A stretch of DNA of 64,000 nt from an uncultured Verrucomicrobiota bacterium (GCA_937872895.1 CALMUP010000009.1:124001-188000); one strand, 5' to 3'. Counted from the stretch's first letter, positions 1 to 8,322 are shown. Numbers and translations are program-made. The notes: a model not told the origin generated them from the sequence alone.

Positions 1-2
1 GC

Positions 3-797
3 CAGAACGTGTTCGATGACGAATCGTTGATCACCGCCCCCGATATCATCATGATCGCCGGTCGCGACATCGGCCCGAACGGCTCGATCAACATGAACGT
101 CGGCCGCATCGACACCATCCAGGCCGGCGGCAACATGGACATCACCCAGCTCAAGCAGGGCGATACCTTCGTAAACCGGCTGCAGGCCGGCGGCAACATG
201 CGGGTCAGTCTGCCCAACGGCGGCCTGGTCGATCGCAACGGTTCGGCACTGAACCTGATTTCCTCCAGCGCGACCATCAACGCCCGCTATATCGGCACCC
301 TGTCCGACCCGATGGAAGTCAGCATCGTTCCCGGCAACCTGAAGGTGGACGGCGGTGGCTTGTCCGGCAACGACACGCCGGAAGGGTATGTCTGGATCCA
401 CCTCGAAGGCGAGATCGGCAAGGTCGGCGACCGCAAGATCGACTACATCGGCAACCTGAAGATCCCCGGCCTGATCATCTATAACAACGTGATCCTCGGC
501 GGGAAGGACGAGATCCTCCGCCGGTTCAAGCGCGGCGATGCGTTCCTCGGGCAGGTGGCCCGCCTGACCGGGCCCGAGGGCATCCTCGGCAGCGAGCACT
601 ACTTCCTCGACATGAATCAGCCGGGCGTGGGCGGATGGAACATCCACCTCCACTACATCGTCCGCGAGATGGCCGACATCAGCGGTCTGCCCGAGACCAA
701 CCAGGCCCGTGCCGCCGCGAAGGATGACAAGGACGCTCCGGCCAAGGCCGCCGAGAAGGATGGCGTGCCCGCCATCCCGCTCGCTGCGGTGCGTTGA
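3..797 (+). CDS. C-terminal part of a large beta-helix surface/filamentous-haemagglutinin-like protein (5' truncated)
   Basis: The reading frame is open from the window edge, so the start lies upstream and only about 264 C-terminal residues are seen. The visible N-terminal third has the short hydrophobic/glycine rhythm of right-handed beta-helix adhesins, with two 'QAGGNM' turns about 22 residues apart, as in haemagglutinin-type repeats. The middle is a more globular Gly/Asp-rich region, and the last 30 residues form a charged Lys/Asp/Ala linker-like tail. No LPXTG, PEP-CTERM or autotransporter barrel is visible. I infer a cell-surface or secreted protein; a specific function cannot be assigned from this fragment. 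Confidence 0.6.
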   Translation, partial: QNVFDDESLITAPDIIMIAGRDIGPNGSINMNVGRIDTIQAGGNMDITQLKQGDTFVNRLQAGGNMRVSLPNGGLVDRNGSALNLISSSATINARYIGTLSDPMEVSIVPGNLKVDGGGLSGNDTPEGYVWIHLEGEIGKVGDRKIDYIGNLKIPGLIIYNNVILGGKDEILRRFKRGDAFLGQVARLTGPEGILGSEHYFLDMNQPGVGGWNIHLHYIVREMADISGLPETNQARAAAKDDKDAPAKAAEKDGVPAIPLAAVR

Positions 798-920
798 GCC
801 CAATCGCGCGGCAACTCCGGTGGTCACGCTATCCGTGATGATCCTCTTCCGTCGGACAATGACGGAACGACAGGGACGTTGGCGGATCGGTTGGGCGGAA
901 CGTGCGTGTGTCTTCCTGCT

Positions 921-945
921 GTAGCTCCGGCGTTATACGCCGGAG
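921..945. terminator. Perfect hairpin between convergent genes (REP-like)
   Basis: Arms CTCCGGCG (925-932) and CGCCGGAG (938-945) enclose a 5-nt loop TTATA, preceded by GTAG. It lies between the 3' end of the surface-protein gene and the 3' end of the convergent carboxylase-like gene, a natural place for bidirectional termination. There is no U-tract, and similar GTAG-flanked hairpins recur near 28.4 and 46.8 kb, so it may equally be a REP-type repeat. Confidence 0.4.
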
Positions 946-995
946 GGGATGGGCCTTGCCGCGCGGTCGTTTCCGCGGGCGAGCCATCACCCGCG

Positions 996-2810
996 TTATT
1001 CGATGTCCAGCGCCGTTCGAGCCGCCACCGGAGCCATCGCGGCGAGCACTTCCAGCCGTTCGCTCAACACCGCCTTGCGCGTGGCGAGCGCCTCGTAGCG
1101 GGTCCGCTCCGCGTCGCCTTCCAGCACCCGGCGGGGTTCCATGATGAAGTGCCGGCGCAGGCTGTCGAGGTTGCGCGGGTCGATGGCCCCGGTGATCGGG
1201 TGCTCCGGGCGCGGCGTGAGCGCGTACAGGGTCTGGCCGGCCAGCAGGTAATAGCCCTCGGGATCCAATCCGAATTCCGCCAGCAACTGTTCGTTGACCC
1301 GGTCGAGCTGCCGCGCCTGCCGTGTGATCAGGTCGGCGCGGGCCTTCGCCTCGTCAAACGGCGGCGTGCCGATCCATGACCGCACGGTCCGTGGCGGGAA
1401 GATGATCGGCACCTCCGTTGTCCCGCGCCGCAGCGGGGTGTAGGTGAACGGGGTGATCCAGGGGGCCGGGGCCAGCGAGCGTGGCTGCGCGGCGAGATCG
1501 GTCGCGGGATCGATCAGCCGCCGCGGGGCCCGCCCGTTGAGCACGCACCAGGCATCGGCATAGACCTGCGGCCGCGGCTGTCCGGCCCGTTCCTGTTCCG
1601 CCGCCAGCCAGTGCGCCCCCTGCAGGATCATGTCCGGCCGCGTGGCCATCCGGACCGCCTGCCAACCGGTCATGAATTGTTCCGGCCGCACGGTGTCCGT
1701 CCGGCCCGTCGCCGGTTCCACCACCCGGTAGGTCACCCATCCCTGCTTGCTGCGCAACTTCATCCGCCAGGAAAACCGGTGGCCTTCCTCGGTCCAGGCT
1801 ACATCGCCCGGATACACCCAGTGGCGCAGCGGAAGCAGCAGTTGCACCGCTGCATAGGCCGCGAGTGCGACCAGCAGGGCGGGCCGTACCACGGTCCGTT
1901 CCGGTTTGGCCGGGGTGACGGGGGCGCGACCGCGCGAGACCAGCCGGGCGATCTGTTCCGGCGGGAAGAACAGGAAGGTCGAGGCGAGCATCATCCATGG
2001 GAAGATCCCGATATCGAACAATGTCGCGTTGGTCAGGTGGAAGAACACCGTCATCGCCACGGCCAGCCAGCGGGTTCGCCGCCATAGCAGCAACGGCACG
2101 ACCAACAGGTCGTAGAGCAGTCCGCCGTAGGCGAAGAAGGTTGGGGCGAACTCATGGGTCAGCCACGGTCCGATCACCGGCAGGTCGGCCCGCCCGGCCA
2201 GCCAGGTCCGCACCGGCTCGCCGCGCAGCCAGTCGGGATTGATCTTCGCGAGGCCACCGTACACATAGACCACGGTCAGCTGGAAGCGGAGGATCCACAG
2301 GGTCCACGCGGGTACGGTGGTCGAGGCTGCGACGCGTCCGGCGAGGGCATCGAGTGAACCGCGGACATGGGCGGGCAGCAGGATGAGCAGGAAGCCGAGC
2401 AGGCAGATCAGGTAGTTGTGGTTCAGGTAGAGCGACTGGTCGGTCAGGAAGATCCACGTGAAGCCGGTGAAGAACAACGCCGCTGCGGCGCGGTACCGCC
2501 AACCGAGGGCGATCATCACCCCCGAAAGCCCCACCACGGCGAAGGGCAGGAACATCCAGTCGCCGGGCAATGGCCGCACCCAGCCGAAGCCGAAGTAGGT
2601 GAAGTGGCGGGCCGGCTCGATGAAGTGGTCGCGGATGAAGCCGTGCTGGACATGCCACAGCATGTCCAGGGCGATCAGCAAACCGAAGGCGACGCGGAAT
2701 ACGACGAGGAATGTCGCGTCAACCGGGGCCCCGAGCCGTGCGATCCACCGGCCGCGCCACCCGGTTGTGCCGGCCGGATCAGGGCGCATTGATCCATCCG
2801 GAGTCGCCAT
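996..2810 (-). CDS. HTTM / vitamin K-dependent gamma-carboxylase family membrane protein
   Basis: This 604-residue integral membrane protein has the horizontally transferred transmembrane (HTTM) architecture of gamma-glutamyl carboxylase homologues. About 12-13 hydrophobic segments fill roughly residues 30-340. Family hallmarks seen are 'NHNYLICLL' (130-138) and 'YGGLAKINPDW' (184-194). A long soluble C-terminal part (about 345-604) follows. Eukaryotic members carboxylate glutamate using reduced vitamin K; bacterial homologues are largely uncharacterised, so the substrate is unknown. The chosen ATG at 2810 has AAGGAA about 10 nt upstream and overlaps the 3' end of moaE by 32 nt, so it is probably translated from the moa transcript; ATG at 2789 is an alternative. 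Nothing links it chemically to molybdopterin synthesis. Confidence 0.8.
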   Translation of the reverse strand: MATPDGSMRPDPAGTTGWRGRWIARLGAPVDATFLVVFRVAFGLLIALDMLWHVQHGFIRDHFIEPARHFTYFGFGWVRPLPGDWMFLPFAVVGLSGVMIALGWRYRAAAALFFTGFTWIFLTDQSLYLNHNYLICLLGFLLILLPAHVRGSLDALAGRVAASTTVPAWTLWILRFQLTVVYVYGGLAKINPDWLRGEPVRTWLAGRADLPVIGPWLTHEFAPTFFAYGGLLYDLLVVPLLLWRRTRWLAVAMTVFFHLTNATLFDIGIFPWMMLASTFLFFPPEQIARLVSRGRAPVTPAKPERTVVRPALLVALAAYAAVQLLLPLRHWVYPGDVAWTEEGHRFSWRMKLRSKQGWVTYRVVEPATGRTDTVRPEQFMTGWQAVRMATRPDMILQGAHWLAAEQERAGQPRPQVYADAWCVLNGRAPRRLIDPATDLAAQPRSLAPAPWITPFTYTPLRRGTTEVPIIFPPRTVRSWIGTPPFDEAKARADLITRQARQLDRVNEQLLAEFGLDPEGYYLLAGQTLYALTPRPEHPITGAIDPRNLDSLRRHFIMEPRRVLEGDAERTRYEALATRKAVLSERLEVLAAMAPVAARTALDIE

Positions 2811-3189
2811 CGGTGTAATGTTCCTTCTTCCAGATGGGCAGGCGGGCCTTGATATGGTCGATCACGTAGCGGCAGGCTTCGAACGCCTCCGCGCGGTGCC
2901 CGGTGGCCACCCCGAGCCAGATCGCGGTTTCGCCGGGGCGCACCAGGCCGATGCGGTGAACGCAGCGGATCCAGATCAGCGGATAGTGGCGCGACGCCTC
3001 CTGCACGATGCACTCGTATTCCGCATTGGCGAGGGCCGGGGTCGCCTCGTACTCGAGGTGGGTCACCTCGCGACCCATGCTGAAGTTGCGCACGATGCCC
3101 TCGAACACGACCAGCGCGCCGGCGGTGTGGGCATGGTGCTCGGCGCGCAAGGCCCGGTCGTCGATCGGATCGGTGGACAAGCTCAGCAT
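2779..3189 (-). CDS. moaE: Molybdopterin synthase catalytic subunit MoaE
   Basis: This is the large subunit of molybdopterin synthase, which transfers sulfur from the MoaD thiocarboxylate to cyclic pyranopterin monophosphate to make molybdopterin. At 136 residues it has typical family length. The family core 'VVFEGIVRNFSMG' (27-39) and the basic catalytic stretch 'LPIWKKEHY' (117-125) are present, with Lys114 and Lys121/122 as the likely active-site lysines. It starts 3 nt after the moaD stop. Its ribosome-binding site GGAGG is made by the codons for MoaD's own C-terminal Gly-Gly, so the two proteins should be made in step. It works with moaD and moaC just upstream. Confidence 0.95.
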   Translation of the reverse strand: MLSLSTDPIDDRALRAEHHAHTAGALVVFEGIVRNFSMGREVTHLEYEATPALANAEYECIVQEASRHYPLIWIRCVHRIGLVRPGETAIWLGVATGHRAEAFEACRYVIDHIKARLPIWKKEHYTDGDSGWINAP

Positions 3190-3192
3190 GGG

Positions 3193-3435
3193 TCAGCCTC
3201 CGGAGGATGGCGGCAGGAACAGGATGCGGTCATCGTGGGCGATGGACGTGTCCCAGGCGACGATCCGGTCGTTGAGGGCCGGACGCAGTGCCTCGCGCGA
3301 CCAGGGGAGTTGGTAGCGCGCGGCGAGGTCGGCGTAGAGACCGGCGAGGTCGGCGGCCGTGGTCGGCAGGGATTCCCGCGGTTTGCCGACGGTTTCGCGG
3401 ACCATCGCGACGTATTCCAGGTGCACGGTTTTCAT
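3193..3435 (-). CDS. moaD: Molybdopterin synthase sulfur-carrier subunit MoaD
   Basis: An 80-residue ubiquitin-fold sulfur carrier that ends in the diagnostic Gly-Gly, whose terminal carboxylate is adenylated and thiocarboxylated before sulfur donation in the MoaE complex. The start ATG at 3435 overlaps the moaC stop by 4 nt (ATGA), which fixes the start even though the frame is open further upstream. The sequence begins 'MKTVHLEYVAMVRE' and ends 'LFLPPSSGG'. No MoeB-type activating enzyme is encoded here, so activation must come from elsewhere in the genome. Confidence 0.93.
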   Translation of the reverse strand: MKTVHLEYVAMVRETVGKPRESLPTTAADLAGLYADLAARYQLPWSREALRPALNDRIVAWDTSIAHDDRILFLPPSSGG

Positions 3436-3932
3436 GGCGATCCAATGTCCGTCTTGCCGCCGGTTTTGCGGACCACGTGGATACCGGTGATCTCCATGTC
3501 GGTCGAGACCGCCTTGAGCATGTCGTAGATGGTGAGTGCGGCCACGCTCGCCCCGGTCAGGGCCTCCATCTCGACCCCGGTCTTGTAGAGGGCGCTGACC
3601 AGGCAACGCACCACGAACCGGCGGCCCGTGCGGGTGATGGTCACGGTGCAGCGGTCGATGGGCAGCGGGTGGCAGAACGGGATCAGCCGCGACGTCTCCT
3701 TCACCGCCTGGGTACCGGCGATGATCGCGGTTTGGAACACGGGACCTTTCGGCCCGTGCACCTCCCCGTCGCGGAACAACCGGGTCACCGCAGCCGGCAC
3801 CAGCATCACCGCCTCCGCCTCGGCCGTGCGCCGGGTTACCGGTTTCTCTCCGATATCCACCATGGACGGCAGGTTGCCGGGACCGATGTGGGTCAGGCGG
3901 CGGGGTGGGGTTGGTGATGGTTTGCGTGGCAT
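3432..3932 (-). CDS. moaC: Cyclic pyranopterin monophosphate synthase MoaC
   Basis: MoaC converts 3',8-cyclo-7,8-dihydroguanosine triphosphate, the MoaA product, to cyclic pyranopterin monophosphate. The 166 residues carry the family signatures 'MVDIGEKPVTRRTA' (24-37), 'PFCHPL' with the conserved Cys-His, and 'GVEMEALTGAS'. The first 20 or so residues are a basic/proline extension. It is the first gene of a minus-strand moaC-moaD-moaE-carboxylase run with 4-nt and 3-nt junctions, indicating one transcript. moaA is not next to it. Confidence 0.95.
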   Translation of the reverse strand: MPRKPSPTPPRRLTHIGPGNLPSMVDIGEKPVTRRTAEAEAVMLVPAAVTRLFRDGEVHGPKGPVFQTAIIAGTQAVKETSRLIPFCHPLPIDRCTVTITRTGRRFVVRCLVSALYKTGVEMEALTGASVAALTIYDMLKAVSTDMEITGIHVVRKTGGKTDIGSP

Positions 3933-4047
3933 GATCGAGGTCTGTAATGATTGGGGAGGGGGTCTTGCTGAACCTATGCGGTCTATCGGGTGGGTATGTT
4001 TGGTTTGTGATTCCTTAGGGGATACTCGTTGTTGGCTCGATCGATCG

Positions 4048-4071
4048 GGTGTACGAGTAGGCGTACGAGTA
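4048..4071. repeat. Left hexamer array of four-helix-bundle unit 1
   Basis: Four consecutive 6-nt units on the plus strand: GGTGTA, CGAGTA, GGCGTA, CGAGTA. The array ends 12 nt from the stop codon of the adjacent minus-strand four-helix-bundle gene. It is the inverted partner of the array at 4857-4880, where the complement reads CGTTTA, CGAGTA, GGTGTA, CGAGTA in the same register. Together they frame the gene as imperfect 24-nt inverted repeats. Confidence 0.85.
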
Positions 4072-4083
4072 AGGTTTCGTGTT

Positions 4084-4845
4084 CTATATATCCTTCAGCT
4101 TTGTCTCCCATGCTACCAGCATACGCACAATATCGGCGAGCTGCTTCTTGCCGTCGATCATGGCTTGCTTGCTCCGAATCTGCCGTATGGCGTGAATATC
4201 AAGCGTTGCTGCCGCCTGTAACGCGGCGGTTCGGGCGTGGCCAATGAAGCGACAGCGATCCTTTGACGAAAACTTGCCGTTACCCTCAGCAATGTTTAGG
4301 GCTACCCCGGTCGATGACCGATCCAGAGCGGACTGTGTTGCATGAGGAATGTTGTCATTATGGGATAACCGGCTACACCAGGCAACGAATCCCAAGGCTT
4401 TTCTGTAGACGTCGAGTTTTTCGTGGTCAAACCAAACCCGCATGCCATCCGGCACTGCGACCATGTAGGCGGGGCGTTCCTCGCGCAACGCACGGTCAGT
4501 AGACTTTCGAAAGCCGATCAACATGGCTACTAACATCGCGAGGCGCTCCTTGCCAGCCTGAGTGGTTTCTTCTTGAAGGTGCCCCTGCATGCCGAGTACG
4601 TCGAGGCATGCAGCACATTCCAGCGATGATCCATAAGCGGTATCGATAAACTGACGCCGATCACTCATCGATCGTTTTCCGCTGGCTTGCGCGATGTTCA
4701 CGGGAACGCTGGCTGAAGCCCGGTGTAAATGATCGCAGGCGGCCACCTTGGTTGTTAACACCCGAGCTGTCTCTTCGTGCCATACCACGAACGCAATCGC
4801 TGCTTGGTACACTCTCAGGTCTTCATGATCAAAAGCCGATTTCAT
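4084..4845 (-). CDS. Tandem (two-domain) S23-type four-helix-bundle protein
   Basis: The 253 residues contain two copies of the four-helix-bundle domain of 23S-rRNA-intervening-sequence (S23) proteins, offset by 134 residues. Copy 1 starts 'FDHEDLRVYQ' (5-14) with 'VNIAQASGK' (49-57); copy 2 starts 'FDHEKLDVYRKA' (139-150) with 'LNIAEGNGK' (183-191). Members are usually single-domain and about 120 residues, so this is a tandem fusion or duplication. The family also includes Avd of diversity-generating retroelements, but no reverse transcriptase is present. Base composition is visibly less GC-rich than in its neighbours, suggesting transfer. Inverted hexamer arrays lie 12 nt beyond the stop and 11 nt before the start. 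The molecular function of stand-alone members is unknown. Confidence 0.88.
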   Translation of the reverse strand: MKSAFDHEDLRVYQAAIAFVVWHEETARVLTTKVAACDHLHRASASVPVNIAQASGKRSMSDRRQFIDTAYGSSLECAACLDVLGMQGHLQEETTQAGKERLAMLVAMLIGFRKSTDRALREERPAYMVAVPDGMRVWFDHEKLDVYRKALGFVAWCSRLSHNDNIPHATQSALDRSSTGVALNIAEGNGKFSSKDRCRFIGHARTAALQAAATLDIHAIRQIRSKQAMIDGKKQLADIVRMLVAWETKLKDI

Positions 4846-4856
4846 CCATGATTCCG

Positions 4857-4880
4857 TACTCGTACACCTACTCGTAAACG
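4857..4880. repeat. Right hexamer array of four-helix-bundle unit 1
   Basis: Plus-strand units TACTCG, TACACC, TACTCG, TAAACG. Their complement repeats the order of the left array, so this is its inverted copy. It lies 11 nt upstream of the four-helix-bundle start codon and would be in the 5' leader of its mRNA, able to pair with the left array transcribed after the stop codon. Confidence 0.85.
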
Positions 4881-5008
4881 CTTATCGTTGTCGCTCTGAA
4901 CGCAATGATGGGACATTCCATGCCGATCCAGTAAGCATAATCATACAGGTGGGCATCGATGGCTCTCAGTATAGGACATGCGAGAGTCAGGTCCAGCCCG
5001 GCCCGACG

Positions 5009-5581
5009 ATGAATGGAAAAACCGCCAAACATGTCAATGCCCGTCTGATCCGCCATCCCTTGCCCCTGCTGGGCGCGGTCACGGCACGGGTTTTGATCCT
5101 CGGCTCCATGCCCGGGGCGGCCTCGCTCGCCGCATGCGCCTACTACGCCCATCCACGCAATCATTTCTGGTCGATCATGGCCGCGCTCACCGGGGTGCCG
5201 CCCGGCGCACCCTACGCCGAACGCACGGCGGCGTTGTGTGCCGTTGGCGTGGCGGTGTGGGATGTGGTGGCGGCCTGCCGGCGGCGCGGCAGCCTCGATG
5301 CCGCGATCGAGGACGGCTCGGTGCGCCACCAGGATGTCGCCGGAGCGGTGCGTGCGATGCCGCACCTCCGCCTGATCGCCTTCAACGGACGCGAGGCCGA
5401 GCGCCAGTTCCAACGCGCGGGCCACACCGATGCCCCGGAGTGGCCGACCAACCTCGCCTTCGCCGTTTTGCCCTCCACCAGCCCGGCCTTGGCCAGTCTT
5501 TCTCCCGCGCAAAAACAGCACTGCTGGCTCGACCAACTTCGCCCTTTTCTCGACGCCCACGAAAAACTGACCGGACCCTGA
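5009..5581 (+). CDS. DNA-deoxyinosine/uracil glycosylase family protein
   Basis: This 190-residue protein belongs to the uracil-DNA-glycosylase superfamily branch that removes hypoxanthine (deoxyinosine) from DNA. It has the motif 'GSMPG' (32-36) followed by 'YYAHPRNHFW' (45-54), which is characteristic of that branch. A later 'PSTSPA' segment fits the second active-site loop. The open frame extends to 4949, but the family motif spacing favours ATG at 5009. It is monocistronic, between the four-helix-bundle unit and a glycosyltransferase gene. The exact base preference cannot be read from sequence. Confidence 0.85.
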   Translation: MNGKTAKHVNARLIRHPLPLLGAVTARVLILGSMPGAASLAACAYYAHPRNHFWSIMAALTGVPPGAPYAERTAALCAVGVAVWDVVAACRRRGSLDAAIEDGSVRHQDVAGAVRAMPHLRLIAFNGREAERQFQRAGHTDAPEWPTNLAFAVLPSTSPALASLSPAQKQHCWLDQLRPFLDAHEKLTGP

Positions 5582-5704
5582 TCCGAAATTTGCATGATGT
5601 TGTAACATCAACACCATCAAGCTGATGCGGTCGTGCCATTAACGGAAATCCGCATGCAACGAGCTGGTTCTGTCGAGCAGCGTCCTTCTGCGCTCTTGCT
5701 TCCT

Positions 5705-5716
5705 TAAAACGTTTGA
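5705..5716. promoter_or_regulatory. LacI-type operator-like site before the glycosyltransferase gene
   Basis: TAAAACGTTTGA is one base from the perfect palindrome TAAAACGTTTTA seen upstream of the GH31 gene at 20497. The identity continues into the flank: 17 of 19 bases match across TAAAACGTTT-ATTACGC. It sits 52 nt before the ATG at 5768. LacI-family regulators commonly bind AT-flanked palindromes with a central CG, so a shared regulator is plausible but untested. Confidence 0.4.
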
Positions 5717-5767
5717 TTACGCTCTCCGGCCAATTTGAGAGGCGTCCCTAACCCGGGCGAACGTGCT

Positions 5768-7279
5768 ATGCCGAAATGGATGGAAGCGGTGTTGTTTGCT
5801 GCGCATCTGGTTCCGACCTTGGTGCTGCTGGCCTTTGCGCTGAACCTGTATGTGCTGATGTTCTTCTGGTTTCTGAACCGCAAGCACCGACACCGTCGCG
5901 TCGATGCGGTGAAGCGGGAATTCGAGGCGCGGTTTTCCATGGATGACCTGCCGCCGGTGGTCACGCAGATCCCGGTCTACAACGAGTACAATGTGGTGGA
6001 GCGGGTCATGCGCGCCGTCGCGGCGATGGAGTATCCAGCCGGCCGTCACAGCATCCAGGTCCTCGATGACTCCAACGACGAGTCCTGTGCGTTGATTGAC
6101 CGGGTGGCCGGTGAACTGCGCGCCCAGGGCCATGATGTCCAGGTAGTGCGGCGGCCGACGCGCGAGGGTTACAAAGCCGGTGCGTTGAAGTACGGGATGA
6201 CCCAGACCGCCGCCGATTTTTTTGCCATCTTCGATGCCGACTTCATCCCGCCGCGCGATTTCCTGTTGCAGACCATGCCGGCCATGGTCATCAACGACAA
6301 GACCGGGTTGGTACAGGCGCGCTGGGGGCACCTCAACCGCGAGCACTCACCGATCACCCATGCGGAGGCGCTCGGTCTCGACGGTCACTTCACCCTCGAC
6401 CAGGGGGCCCGCTCCTACAGCGGACTGTTCATGAACTTCAACGGTACGGCCGGGGTATGGCGGCGCCAGGCGATTGATGCCGCCGGCGGCTGGCATGCCG
6501 ACACGCTGACCGAGGACCTCGATCTCTCCTACCGCGCCCAGTTGGCCGGATGGAAATGCGAGTTCCTGTTCGACGTGGTCGTTCCGGCCGAGTTGCCGGA
6601 GAACATGAACGCCCTCAAGGCCCAGCAATTCCGCTGGGCCAAGGGGTCGATCCAGACCGCGATCAAACTCCTCCCCACCGTGTTCCGCTCGAACTTCTCG
6701 CTGATCGCCAAGATCCAGGCATTCTTCCAGATGTGCGGTTACCTCGTTCACCCGCTGATCCTCTGGGTCGTGTTGTTGTCTTTTCCTTACTCGATCTTCG
6801 TCACCCACTACCGCTACCCGACCAGCGGGCTGCTGCCATTCCTGTTCCTGCTCGGCACCCTCGCGCCGTACCTGATCTACGGCATCCCGCAGATCCTCCT
6901 GTACCGCCGCACCTGGTATAAAAACATCCTGTACCTGCCGATGATCACCATCTTCGGCGCGGGCATCGCGGTATCGAACACCCGGGCTGTGCTGGAGGCG
7001 GTCATGGGCAAGACCTCCGCATTCATCCGCACCCCCAAGTCCGGCGACAAGCCGGTGAAGTACAAGGCGCGCATCTCCCGGATGACCGTGCTTGAAGCGC
7101 TGGCCGGGGCTTATTGCGTCGGGGCGATCCTGTACTACCTGGAAGTGGACAAGTTTGCCGCGGTTTCCTACATGGCGATTTGCGCCACCGGCTTCATCCT
7201 CGTCGCGGCCCTCTCGTTGTGGCACGTCATCGCCACCCTGCGCGAACAGTGGAACGAGGACCAGCCCGAGGCGACCTGA
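5768..7279 (+). CDS. Processive family 2 glycosyltransferase (cellulose-synthase-like), membrane-bound
   Basis: About 503 residues. An N-terminal transmembrane segment (about 8-36) precedes a GT2 catalytic domain with the processive-synthase signature. It has the UDP-sugar aspartates in 'LDDSND' (99-104), 'DADF' (156-159), the catalytic-base motif 'TED' (248-250) and 'QQFRW' (about 286-290). Four or so C-terminal membrane segments would form a translocation channel. This resembles CsbB/cellulose or mannan synthase relatives; it lacks a PilZ domain, so c-di-GMP control is not indicated. Polymer identity is unknown. A TTG at 5735 extends the frame, but ATG at 5768 is preferred. A LacI-type operator-like site lies upstream, and a hairpin follows the stop. 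Confidence 0.85.
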   Translation: MPKWMEAVLFAAHLVPTLVLLAFALNLYVLMFFWFLNRKHRHRRVDAVKREFEARFSMDDLPPVVTQIPVYNEYNVVERVMRAVAAMEYPAGRHSIQVLDDSNDESCALIDRVAGELRAQGHDVQVVRRPTREGYKAGALKYGMTQTAADFFAIFDADFIPPRDFLLQTMPAMVINDKTGLVQARWGHLNREHSPITHAEALGLDGHFTLDQGARSYSGLFMNFNGTAGVWRRQAIDAAGGWHADTLTEDLDLSYRAQLAGWKCEFLFDVVVPAELPENMNALKAQQFRWAKGSIQTAIKLLPTVFRSNFSLIAKIQAFFQMCGYLVHPLILWVVLLSFPYSIFVTHYRYPTSGLLPFLFLLGTLAPYLIYGIPQILLYRRTWYKNILYLPMITIFGAGIAVSNTRAVLEAVMGKTSAFIRTPKSGDKPVKYKARISRMTVLEALAGAYCVGAILYYLEVDKFAAVSYMAICATGFILVAALSLWHVIATLREQWNEDQPEAT

Positions 7280-7313
7280 CGCTCGGAATGGGTCCGAACC
7301 AGATGCATGATAG

Positions 7314-7335
7314 CGCTTCGCCGGCAGGCGAAGGC
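7314..7335 (+). terminator. Hairpin after the glycosyltransferase gene
   Basis: CTTCGCC (7316-7322), a GGCA loop and GGCGAAG (7327-7333) form a perfect 7-bp stem 36 nt after the stop. There is no U-run, so factor-independent termination is uncertain. Confidence 0.35.
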
Positions 7336-7463
7336 GTCGCAACCTGCCGTCATGCGCGTGCCGGATACCCCTTTTGGATTAACGTAAAACTGACACCAAC
7401 GGCGTTTACAGGCAGGGCTGTGTATGGTAGCGTGTCCCTTTTGCTCGATTGGGAAAACGCTGC

Positions 7464-8267
7464 ATGGATGCCACAAAGGATAACAACACGGTTCGCCTGA
7501 TCAGCCTGGATTTCGACGGCACCATCCTGGTGTACGACGATCCAGCCGGCGTGTTCCATCCCGAGGTCATCCAAACCTTGAACGGGCTGGAGGCAAGGGG
7601 CATCCGGTGGTGCGCCAACAGCGGACGCGACATGAAGGATCAGCTCGGCGTCTTGGAGCGTTCACGTGCCCGCGGGCTGACCTACCTGCCGGACGCCCTG
7701 ATCTGCAGCGAAAGCCTCGTTTTCATCCGGGAGGGTGATGCGTATGTACCGCTGGAGCCCTGGAACGCGAAGGCCCACGATGATCTCCGGAACTGCCATG
7801 CCCGGGTTCAGGAGAAACTCGACGACAAGCTGGAGCATATCCAGAAGACCTACCAACCGATCAGCACGATGATTGGCGACCTGTTCACCGCGTTTTTCGT
7901 TCACGATCGTGACGCCCAGCCCTTGCGCCTGTTCCGTGACCTGGAAATCTATCTGGCCGGGTTGGAGGGGGTATTCCTGACCCGGAACGGTGGCTGGGTG
8001 GCGGTCATGCACGAAGCACTGGGAAAGGGCCATGCCCTGAAGGCGTATGCCCGCCATATCGGATTGCCGTCGGACCATATCCTGGCGGTGGGCGACCAGT
8101 ACAACGACCTGCCGATGCTGATCCTCGATGTTGCCCGCCATGTAGGCTGTCCCGGCGACGCCATACCGGAAGTGCGCCAAGCCGTGCGCAAGGCGGGTGG
8201 GGTCATTGGTGATTATCCGGGACCGCTGGGTACCATCCAGGTCATCAAAACAGTCCTGGACCGATGA
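7464..8267 (+). CDS. HAD-superfamily (Cof-like) phosphatase
   Basis: A 267-residue haloacid-dehalogenase hydrolase of the Cof/SPP type. Motif I 'DFDGT' (16-20) supplies the nucleophilic and acid/base aspartates, and motif IV 'GDQYNDLPML' (around 210) supplies the Mg-binding acids. A C2-type cap occupies the middle. The substrate is probably a small phosphorylated metabolite such as a sugar phosphate, but cannot be specified. ATG at 7464 is preferred over the in-frame TTG at 7449. The gene stands alone and ends convergently with the SDR epimerase gene. Confidence 0.82.
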   Translation: MDATKDNNTVRLISLDFDGTILVYDDPAGVFHPEVIQTLNGLEARGIRWCANSGRDMKDQLGVLERSRARGLTYLPDALICSESLVFIREGDAYVPLEPWNAKAHDDLRNCHARVQEKLDDKLEHIQKTYQPISTMIGDLFTAFFVHDRDAQPLRLFRDLEIYLAGLEGVFLTRNGGWVAVMHEALGKGHALKAYARHIGLPSDHILAVGDQYNDLPMLILDVARHVGCPGDAIPEVRQAVRKAGGVIGDYPGPLGTIQVIKTVLDR

Positions 8268-8322
8268 GCGATCAACCCGGGCAGGCTGGCGATGTTCCCG
8301 GTATGAAAATCCTGCACGCTGC

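Noticed and set aside
3933-4047. Molybdenum-cofactor riboswitch before moaC
   Set aside because: The region shows no conserved Moco RNA core or strong stem set; only a short leader before moaC.
4084-4845. Diversity-generating retroelement accessory gene (avd)
   Set aside because: The four-helix-bundle family includes avd, but there is no reverse transcriptase, template repeat or variable repeat within the window.
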